From NCBI GenBank assembly GCA_958415525.1, contig CATYZE010000005.1, positions 1-64,000 of the forward strand: 64,000 nt of DNA, read 5' to 3'. The DNA is from an uncultured Collinsella sp. (GTDB lineage: Bacteria; Actinomycetota; Coriobacteriia; Coriobacteriales; Coriobacteriaceae). Position numbers and translations under genes: made by a program. Every line of letters starts with the position of its first letter. Position 1 is the stretch's first letter. Shown piece after piece: positions 57,843 to 64,000 of the stretch. A model generated the notes under the pieces. That model ran no database searches, was not told where the DNA came from, and saw only the letters and a program-made list of their open reading frames with translations.

Positions 57843-59099
57843 CTAAGCGGACTTCTTCTTGCTGTCGGAGACCATCATGTAGACGGTGAGCACGACGGCG
57901 ATGGCGGCGATCACGATAGCGCCGTAGAAGGACTGCTGGTAGGCGGCGCTGCCGGCCTCGGCGTGATACAGCACGGCGGTGATGGGCTGGCTGATCCAGG
58001 TGGAAGCGGCGTAGCCTAGGAACATGATGCCGTAGTTGACGCCGATGTTGCTGGTGCCAAAGGCGCCACCGGTGAGCGGCGGGTAGATGACGAGCAGGGC
58101 GCCAAAGCTAAAGCCGAGCAGGGCGAGCGCCACGAAGAACATGCTCTGCGTAAAGCTCATCGACATGATGACGAGCGCGACGATGGTGACGATAAGGCTG
58201 ATGAGCAGCGACTTGTAGGCACCGAGCTTGTCGATGATCTGGCCAAAGGACAGACGACCGACCAGGTTGGCGCAGGTGTTGACGGAGACGACCACACCGC
58301 CGAGGGCGACGGCAGCGGCGCTCGTGGGGTCGGCGAAGAGCTGGACGGCGGCGATGGAGGCAACCTTGCCGACGAGCAGGGTGCCGGCGGTGGCGGCGAA
58401 GGCGAAGGTGATGATGAGGACCCAGAAGCGCGGGGTCTTGACCATCTCGCCCGGGGTGAGGTCGCCGAAGGTGCCGGCGTGGGCGCCGCCCTTGGGGGCC
58501 TCGAAGCCCTCGGGCAGCCAGCCGGCCTCGGGGGCCTTCAGGAACAGGGCGGAGGCGGCGATCATCACAAAGAAGATGACGCCGAGTGCCTTCAACGCGC
58601 CGAAGATGCCAAGGCTCGGGATGAGCAGCGAGGCGAGCACCGGGGACAGCACGGCGGGGCCGGCGGTCGAAGCGGCCAGGGTGATGCCGGAGGCGAGGCC
58701 CTTCTTGTCGATGAACCACTTTTGGCCCGTGGTGAGCGCCGGGTTGTAGCCCAGGCCGTTGCCGACGGCGGCGACGAGCGAGAACCACAGGTAGAACTGC
58801 CACGGCTCGGTGACGGTGCCGGACATGAACCAGCCCACGCCGTAGCACACGGCGGCGGCGATTACGACGTTGCGGGGGCCGATTTTATCGGAGATGCGGC
58901 CGGCGAAGATGCCCGTCACGGCCATGATGGTCTGGAAGACGGGGAAGGCCCAGGTAAGGGCGCTGGACCACTCGGGGTAGACGGCGAGTAGGTTCTTGCT
59001 CACGACGGAATACAGCGCGATGGAGCTGATGAAGAACATGGTGACGCACGCGGCGGAAAGCACGACGGCGCGACCCTTGTTGGAGTTGGTGGAAGCCAT
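57843..59099 (-). CDS. MFS transporter, OFA (oxalate/formate antiporter)-like
   Basis: 418 residues, 12 membrane helices. The start SAACVTMFFISSIALYSV, the GRISDKIGPRN loop between helices 2 and 3, and GNGLGYNPALTTGQKWFIDK match OFA-family carriers, which move small organic acids. The substrate here is probably whatever the flanking dehydrogenases oxidise, a sugar acid or polyol. AAAGAG precedes the ATG. The 71-bp gap to the SDR gene contains an 11-G run. Confidence 0.9.
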   Translation of the reverse strand: MASTNSNKGRAVVLSAACVTMFFISSIALYSVVSKNLLAVYPEWSSALTWAFPVFQTIMAVTGIFAGRISDKIGPRNVVIAAAVCYGVGWFMSGTVTEPWQFYLWFSLVAAVGNGLGYNPALTTGQKWFIDKKGLASGITLAASTAGPAVLSPVLASLLIPSLGIFGALKALGVIFFVMIAASALFLKAPEAGWLPEGFEAPKGGAHAGTFGDLTPGEMVKTPRFWVLIITFAFAATAGTLLVGKVASIAAVQLFADPTSAAAVALGGVVVSVNTCANLVGRLSFGQIIDKLGAYKSLLISLIVTIVALVIMSMSFTQSMFFVALALLGFSFGALLVIYPPLTGGAFGTSNIGVNYGIMFLGYAASTWISQPITAVLYHAEAGSAAYQQSFYGAIVIAAIAVVLTVYMMVSDSKKKSA

Positions 59100-59120
59100 T
59101 GGACTCTTTCTAATCGATGC

Positions 59121-59131
59121 GGGGGGGGGGG
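59121..59131. repeat. Run of 11 G (11 C on the coding strand)
   Basis: A homopolymer of 11 G lies 22 bp upstream of the MFS start, between SDR and MFS. Such tracts change length by slippage and can switch expression. The rest of the window has no G or C run of comparable length that I noticed. Confidence 0.85.
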
Positions 59132-59170
59132 AGGAGGGATTTGTCCCGCGCCCCTCTCTACCGGGTTGGT

Positions 59171-60052
59171 TTACTGGTCGGTCGGCTTGGCGACGCCGGA
59201 CTCATCGGACCAGAGCTCGACACCCTTGTTCTTAAGGTAGTTGTCGGCATACGCGCGACGGCCGCCGGGCTTGGCGGTGAGGTCGCCCATCATGTTGGAG
59301 AAACCGCCATCGACCTTGATGGCGTCGCCGGTGGTAAAGTCCGAGCGCTTGGACGCCAGGAACATGACGGCGTTGGCGATATCGCTGACCTCGCCGATGC
59401 GACGCGTGGCGATCAGGCGGCTGCGGCTCTTCTCGACCTCGGGGTCGGCGTAGAAGTTGGCCGACATGGGGGTCTTGACGAAGCAGGGCTCGACGCAGTT
59501 GGAGCGCACGCCATACGGGCCCCACTCGGCAGCGAGCATCTTGGACATCATGTTGACGCCAGCCTTGGTGGAGCTGTACACGCCCGAGAACGTCTCGGGG
59601 GAGTGGCTGGCGACGGTGGAGATGTGCACCAGGCGACCCTGACCGGCCTTGATCATCTCACGACCAAAGCGCTGCGAGGTGATGAAATAGCCGGTGAGGT
59701 TGACGTTGAGCACCTGCTCCCAGTCGCTCAGCGGCAGGTCCTCCATAGCGGCGAAGCGCAGGATGCCGGCGGTGTTGACGAGGACGTCGACGCGGCCGAA
59801 GTTGGCGATGGTGGCGTCGACGGCGGCCTGAACCTCAGCCTCGTCGGTGGCGTTCATCTTGTAACCCTCAGCGTGGATGCCAAACTCGGCGGCGAGGTCG
59901 GCGGCAGCGGCCTTGACCTTCTCCTCGTCCAAGTCGAGCATGACGACGTTGGCGCCATTGCGGGCGAACTCGCGGCAGATCTCGGCGCCCATACCGCCGA
60001 GCGCGCCGGTCACGGCGCAGACATCGCCCTCGAGCTTAAGCCAATTGCTCAT
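59171..60052 (-). CDS. SDR-family dehydrogenase
   Basis: 293 residues. Cofactor loop TGALGGMGAEICREF near 16, NTAGIL near 100 (usual NAG changed to TAG), catalytic Tyr-x-x-x-Lys in VYSSTKAGVNMM near 165. It resembles gluconate/glucose-type or polyol SDR dehydrogenases. A 40-residue C-terminal extension follows the core. First gene of the operon, divergent from the LysR gene with 233 bp between. AAGGGAAG precedes the ATG. Confidence 0.92.
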   Translation of the reverse strand: MSNWLKLEGDVCAVTGALGGMGAEICREFARNGANVVMLDLDEEKVKAAAADLAAEFGIHAEGYKMNATDEAEVQAAVDATIANFGRVDVLVNTAGILRFAAMEDLPLSDWEQVLNVNLTGYFITSQRFGREMIKAGQGRLVHISTVASHSPETFSGVYSSTKAGVNMMSKMLAAEWGPYGVRSNCVEPCFVKTPMSANFYADPEVEKSRSRLIATRRIGEVSDIANAVMFLASKRSDFTTGDAIKVDGGFSNMMGDLTAKPGGRRAYADNYLKNKGVELWSDESGVAKPTDQ

Positions 60053-60285
60053 AGGAACTTCCCTTCTTGTGCCTCCCAGTGAATCGCTCCCATTAACCGA
60101 CCCACGTGGTTTTCGCTGGTTATCGTATGCTTTGCGTTTGCGCAGGTGAATTGCATATTTGTTAGAATGGCGTTAACCGTAAGTTCATACCGCTTGATGC
60201 GATTTGTATCCGATTGAGCGCGTGACCTGCGAAAACGACCCCCTGCGGCACCGTGTGGCCGTGCGTGCGAAAACGGAGAGATGAC

Positions 60286-61164
60286 GTGTACGATCGACGA
60301 CTTGAGGCTATTTCGGCCGCCGCGGAGCTGGGAAGTTTCTCGCGTGCCGCGGCAAAGCTGCGCGTGTCGACGCCGGCGCTCGTCAAGCAGGTGTCGGGGT
60401 TCGAGGCCGAGTTTGGCATCACGCTGTTCGAGCGCTCACATTCGGGCGTCAAGGTGACGCCGGCGGGCGCGCTGTTAGTGGACGACGCGCGCTCGATCAT
60501 GCGCCAGTCCGAGGATGCCCTGCGCCGTGCCCGACGCGCGGCGGGCGATGGCGGTGCGGTGCGCTTAGGCGTATCGATGATGTGCCCGGGGCGTCAGACG
60601 CTTTCAATGTGGACGGGCGTGCACGAGCTGGAGCCGTCGCTGCGCTTTGAGATTGTGCCGGTGAGCGACCTCTACGACGAGCGCGAGACCGTCATGCGCA
60701 GCTTGGGCCGCGAGGTCGATGTGGTGCAGTCGAGTTTTTCGACCCCGCGCTGGGGCGATGCGTGCCAAAAGCTCCTTATCGTCAACGTGCGTTTTTATAT
60801 CGATGTGCCGCGCACGAGCCCACTCGCGCGTAAGAGCTGCATCACAGTTGCCGACTTAGAGGGCATGCGCCTGCGCGTGCTACGCCACGGCAACGACGCC
60901 ATGGACAGTCTGCGCATCGACCTTTTGGCCGACGGCGGCGTGGACGTGATCGACGTGGATAGCTTCGACTTTGCGCTCTTTAACGAGGCGGAGGAAAAGG
61001 GCGATGCGGTGCTCACCTGCGGAGCGTGGTCGGGCGTGCACCCGGCCTTTGTGGGCGTACCGTTCCTCTGCGGCCGCGAGGTGCCGGTCTTTTTGCACTA
61101 CCCGCTCGAGCCCACCCTTCAAGTACAAAAATTCGTCAACGCCATGGCCCAACTCCTCAAGTAG
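60286..61164 (+). CDS. LysR-family transcriptional regulator
   Basis: 292 residues. N-terminal winged helix (LGSFSRAAAKLRVSTPALV, then FGITLFERSHSGVKVTPAG) and a substrate-binding effector domain. It lies back to back with the SDR-MFS-Gfo/Idh operon, the usual set-up for a LysR activator of that operon. The start is GTG after GGAGAG. A longer frame from 60253 lacks a site. In the 233-bp intergenic region, TTAACCG and GGTTA motifs are spread out, but I cannot fix an operator. Confidence 0.9.
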   Translation: MYDRRLEAISAAAELGSFSRAAAKLRVSTPALVKQVSGFEAEFGITLFERSHSGVKVTPAGALLVDDARSIMRQSEDALRRARRAAGDGGAVRLGVSMMCPGRQTLSMWTGVHELEPSLRFEIVPVSDLYDERETVMRSLGREVDVVQSSFSTPRWGDACQKLLIVNVRFYIDVPRTSPLARKSCITVADLEGMRLRVLRHGNDAMDSLRIDLLADGGVDVIDVDSFDFALFNEAEEKGDAVLTCGAWSGVHPAFVGVPFLCGREVPVFLHYPLEPTLQVQKFVNAMAQLLK

Positions 61165-61176
61165 CTTACACAAAAC

Positions 61177-61204
61177 GAGGCCCTGGCCAAACGGCCAGGG
61201 CCTC
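61177..61204 (+). terminator. Terminator of the LysR gene
   Basis: GAGGCCCTGGCC pairs perfectly with GGCCAGGGCCTC. Confidence 0.8.
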
Positions 61205-61248
61205 ACCAACCTTTATTCCGTTTTAAACGACGGGCTGATCACGCGTAG

Positions 61249-61355
61249 GAGGGTGCCCCGTGGACGGCGGGGTATTTCCTCCGCGCGCAGTTTCTTAAGC
61301 GTTGCGAGAATGTTTGAGCACGGAGGAATTACCCCGCCGTCCACGGGGCACCCTC
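61249..61355. repeat. 35-bp inverted repeat between LysR and ABC genes
   Basis: Arm GAGGGTGCCCCGTGGACGGC onward (61249-61283) pairs with 61321-61355 with a single mismatch. The loop of 37 nt (61284-61320) has no strong internal stem. It lies between two converging genes. Confidence 0.92.
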
Positions 61356-61370
61356 CGTCAGTAACCGGTC

Positions 61371-63290
61371 CTACTCCAGCTCAAACGCACCCGTGTACAG
61401 CTGGTAGTAATATCCGCGCTTGGCGATCAGCTCGTCGTGGTTGCCGCGCTCAATGATGCGGCCGTGGTCCAGGCAGATGATCGCGTCGGAGTTGCGCACG
61501 GTGGACAGGCGGTGCGCGATGACAAACGTCGTGCGGCCCTCCATGAGCTTATCCATGCCCGCCTGCACGATAGCCTCGGTGCGGGTGTCGATGGAGCTCG
61601 TGGCCTCGTCCAGGATCATCGCCGGCGGATCGGCGACGGCGGCGCGTGCGATCGAAATTAGCTGACGCTGGCCCTGCGACAGCTGGGCGCCGTTGCCGGT
61701 GAGCATGGTGCCGTAGCCGTCGGGCAGGCGGGTGATAAAGTCGTCGGCGCCGGCGAGCTTTGCCGCCGCGATGCACTCCTCGTCGGTAGCGCTCAGGTTG
61801 CCGTAGCGGATGTTATCCATCACGGTGCCGGTGAACAGGTTGACGTCCTGCAGCACGACGCCCAGCGAACGGCGCAGATCGGCCTTGCGGATCTTGTTGA
61901 CGTTGATACCGTCGTAGCGGATCTTGCCGTCGGCAATGTCGTAGAAGCGGTTGATGAGGTTGGTGATGGTCGTCTTGCCCGCACCGGTGGCGCCGACAAA
62001 CGCGACCTTCTGACCCGGCTTGGCGTATACGGACACGCCGTGCAGCACCTCGTGGTCGGGCGTATAGCCAAAGTCCACGTTGTCCATGACCAGGTCGCCA
62101 CGCAGCGGCACGTACTCGATCTCGCCGGTCGCGCGGTGCGGATGCTTCCACGCCCACATGCCGGTGTGGTGGTCGGCCTCCTCGAGCTCCCAGGTCTCGG
62201 GGTTCACCTGCGCGTTGACGAGCGTCACGTAGCCCTCGTCGGCCTCGGGCTCCTCGTCGAGTAGCTCAAAGATACGCTCGGCGCCGGCAAGGCCCATGAC
62301 CACGGCGTTGATCTGCTGCGAGATCTGGCCGATCTGACCGCAGAACTGCTTGGTCATGTTGAGGAACGGCACCACGACGGCGATGGAGAGCGCCATGCCC
62401 GAGAGGCTCAGGTTGGGCACGCCCAGCGCCAGGAAGATGCCGCCGGTCAGCGCGACCAGCACGTAGAGCAAGTCGCCCAGGTTCCCGAGGATCGGCATGA
62501 GGATGTTGGCGTACATGTTGGCCTTCTGCGAGACCTCGAAGAGCTTCTCGTTGCGCTCGTCAAAATCGGCCTCGGCGGCGGACTCGTGACAGAACGCCTT
62601 GACGACTTTCTGGCCGTTCATGACTTCCTCGATATGGCCCTCGACCACGCCGAGCTCGGTCTGCTGCGCGATAAAGAAGCGCGCGGAGTTGGAGCCGAGC
62701 AGCTTGGTCATAAAGGTCATAAAGGCGACGCCGGCAATGATGACCAGGCACATCCACGCGCTGTAGTACAGCATGATGAAGAACACGGTGACGATGACGA
62801 TGATCGTCATGAGCAGGTTGGGCAGCGACTGGCTGATCATCTGGCGCAGCGTGTCGATGTCGTTGGTGTAGTGGCTCATGATGTCGCCGCGCTGGTGCGT
62901 GTCGAAGTAGCGGATCGGCAGGTCCTGCATGCGGTTGAACATCTTCTCGCGCAGCTTCTCGAGCGAGCCCTGCGTGATGACGGCCATGGCGCGGTTCCAG
63001 AAGAGCGAGGAGGCGACGCCCACGGCATAGATGCAACCGAGGGTGGTCACAAGCTTCAAGATCTTGGGCTGCGCGGCCGTCCAGTCGCCCGACTGCCACG
63101 ATTCGCTAATGACCTGCAGCGCGCTCTGGAGAAACGTCGCGCCGATGGAGTTGATGATGGCGCAGAGCACCACGCCGGCGACGACGAGGGGCAAAAGCAC
63201 TGGGTAGAAGCCAAAGAGCATCTTGATCAGGCGCGTCATGGTGCCGCCCTTGCGGTTGCGTGCGCGCTCGGCGGTAGCGGCCTTACTCAT
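61371..63290 (-). CDS. ABC exporter half-transporter, catalytic subunit
   Basis: 639 residues. Six membrane helices (about 25-330), Walker A GATGAGKTT near 432, signature LSQGQRQL near 540 and Walker B MILDEATSSIDT with the catalytic Glu. About 50 extra residues lie between membrane and ATPase parts (EEADHHTGMWAWKHPHRATG). The start ATG has AAGGAGG upstream and overlaps the end of the upstream half by 8 bp. A longer reading to 63380 comes from that overlap. Confidence 0.93.
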   Translation of the reverse strand: MSKAATAERARNRKGGTMTRLIKMLFGFYPVLLPLVVAGVVLCAIINSIGATFLQSALQVISESWQSGDWTAAQPKILKLVTTLGCIYAVGVASSLFWNRAMAVITQGSLEKLREKMFNRMQDLPIRYFDTHQRGDIMSHYTNDIDTLRQMISQSLPNLLMTIIVIVTVFFIMLYYSAWMCLVIIAGVAFMTFMTKLLGSNSARFFIAQQTELGVVEGHIEEVMNGQKVVKAFCHESAAEADFDERNEKLFEVSQKANMYANILMPILGNLGDLLYVLVALTGGIFLALGVPNLSLSGMALSIAVVVPFLNMTKQFCGQIGQISQQINAVVMGLAGAERIFELLDEEPEADEGYVTLVNAQVNPETWELEEADHHTGMWAWKHPHRATGEIEYVPLRGDLVMDNVDFGYTPDHEVLHGVSVYAKPGQKVAFVGATGAGKTTITNLINRFYDIADGKIRYDGINVNKIRKADLRRSLGVVLQDVNLFTGTVMDNIRYGNLSATDEECIAAAKLAGADDFITRLPDGYGTMLTGNGAQLSQGQRQLISIARAAVADPPAMILDEATSSIDTRTEAIVQAGMDKLMEGRTTFVIAHRLSTVRNSDAIICLDHGRIIERGNHDELIAKRGYYYQLYTGAFELE

Positions 63291-64000
63291 GTGCCTCGCC
63301 TCCTTCCTGGGTCTGGGCTTGCGGTGCGGATGCCTCGGTGTCGGCTGCGGCGGTCTCGGCCGCCTCCTCGCCCTCGGCACTCATCTTGTTCTGCGAGGTG
63401 AAGGTTTCGCGGTAGATCTCGCTCGTCTTGAGCAGCTCGTCGTGGTTGCCGATGTCCTTGATGCGGCCGCCCTCCATGACGATGATGCGGTCTGCGTCCT
63501 GCACGGAGCTGATGCGCTGGGCGATGATGAGCTTGGTCGTGTTGGGCAGATAGCTCGCCAGCCCTTCGCGGATCTTGGCGTCGGTCTTGGTGTCGACGGC
63601 GCTCGTGGAGTCGTCCAGGATCAAGATCTTGGGGCGACGCAGCAGGGCACGCGCGATGCACAGGCGCTGCTTCTGACCGCCGGAGACGTTGGAGCCGCCC
63701 TGCTCAATCCAGGTGTCGTAGCCCTTGGGGAAGCCGTCGACAAACTCGTCGGCGCAGGCCAGATGTGCGGCCTCGCGGACTTCTTCGTCGGTGGCGTTTG
63801 GGTCGCCCCAGCGCAGGTTCTCGGCGATGGTGCCGCTAAACAGCACGTTTTTCTGCAGCACCATGGCCACCTGGTGGCGCAGCGCGTCCAGATCGTAGTT
63901 GCGCACGTCCACGCCGCCGACGCGCACGGTGCCCTCCGTGACATCGTACAGGCGGGCGATCAGGTTCACGAGCGTCGACTTGGCCGAGCCGGTGCCACCG
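63283..64000 (-). CDS. ABC exporter half-transporter, degenerate site subunit (partial)
   Basis: Only the last 238 codons are inside the window. The rest lies beyond the edge. The visible part starts at a Walker A that reads GGTGSAKST (Ala for the usual Gly), then VSGGQKQR and ILILDDSTSAVDT, with Asp in place of the catalytic Glu. It pairs with the gene at 61371. A tail of about 35 residues rich in Glu and Ala ends the protein. Confidence 0.9.
   Translation of the reverse strand, partial: GGTGSAKSTLVNLIARLYDVTEGTVRVGGVDVRNYDLDALRHQVAMVLQKNVLFSGTIAENLRWGDPNATDEEVREAAHLACADEFVDGFPKGYDTWIEQGGSNVSGGQKQRLCIARALLRRPKILILDDSTSAVDTKTDAKIREGLASYLPNTTKLIIAQRISSVQDADRIIVMEGGRIKDIGNHDELLKTSEIYRETFTSQNKMSAEGEEAAETAAADTEASAPQAQTQEGGEAHE

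Noticed and set aside
61371..64000. Toxin-antitoxin or defence operon at the window end
   Set aside because: Both genes are plain ABC exporter halves with recognisable Walker and signature motifs.

Overview
The window looks like chromosome of a high-GC, Gram-positive gut anaerobe of the class Coriobacteriia, most likely Collinsella. This is an inference from base composition, codon use, paired multidrug-type ABC half-exporters, LAxTG-type wall-anchored proteins, an LTA-synthase-like enzyme and the mix of gene families. No 16S gene or other decisive marker is present. Almost all of it is ordinary housekeeping and accessory coding sequence on both strands, with one tRNA (Ser, UGA) and the SRP RNA.

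Layout. 0-5.9 kb: an AlbA_2/Schlafen-type regulator, two near-identical HAD phosphatases that flank an orphan larE and share their upstream region, and a LacI regulator. 6-12.5 kb: glmS, a GntR/YeiH divergent pair, a regulator with a degenerate AAA+ domain, and a small membrane protein. 12.5-13.2 kb: an IS200-like element. 13.2-25.3 kb: nitroreductase, a MarR-ABC-ABC operon, cysE, dedA, ilvE, lemA, a TetR regulator, tRNA-Ser, and a tadA-glycerate kinase fusion. 25.3-29.1 kb: a palindrome cluster, the SRP RNA, then a decayed accessory patch (truncated DUF4143 ATPase, XRE and IstB fragments between about 105-bp direct repeats, and a frameshifted surface protein). 29.2-35.9 kb: a second ABC pair, one broken and one intact DUF4143 ATPase, and a flavodoxin-like protein. 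35.9-41.2 kb: a 1368-residue wall-anchored protein bracketed by two kinds of structured repeat. 41.2-56.4 kb: LTA synthase, nitroreductase, kup-small peptide-kdpDE, an rlmKL-like methyltransferase, a Cof-type HAD phosphatase, a transaldolase, tex. 56.7-61.2 kb: an SDR-MFS-Gfo/Idh operon divergent from a LysR regulator. 61.4-64 kb: a third ABC pair, cut by the window edge.

The most striking signal is not a gene. Intergenic spaces are full of long, near-perfect inverted repeats (17-37 bp arms), many with a terminator-like hairpin nested inside. Several fall into families. Two elements (35947-36075 and, on the other strand, 41031-41161) have quite different but self-complementary 30-31 bp arms around the same internal-loop sequences, the pattern expected of a conserved structured RNA. 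They flank the large surface protein. A 62-bp-period array of hairpins lies at 36121-36584 upstream of that gene, and one solo unit lies downstream at 40900-40945. I regard this bracketed locus as the best candidate for an undescribed system. Other notable items are the TadA-glycerate kinase fusion, an RlmKL lacking the RlmL NPPY motif, kdpDE beside kup instead of kdpFABC, an 11-G tract inside an operon, and a 10-bp tandem repeat overlapping an exporter promoter.
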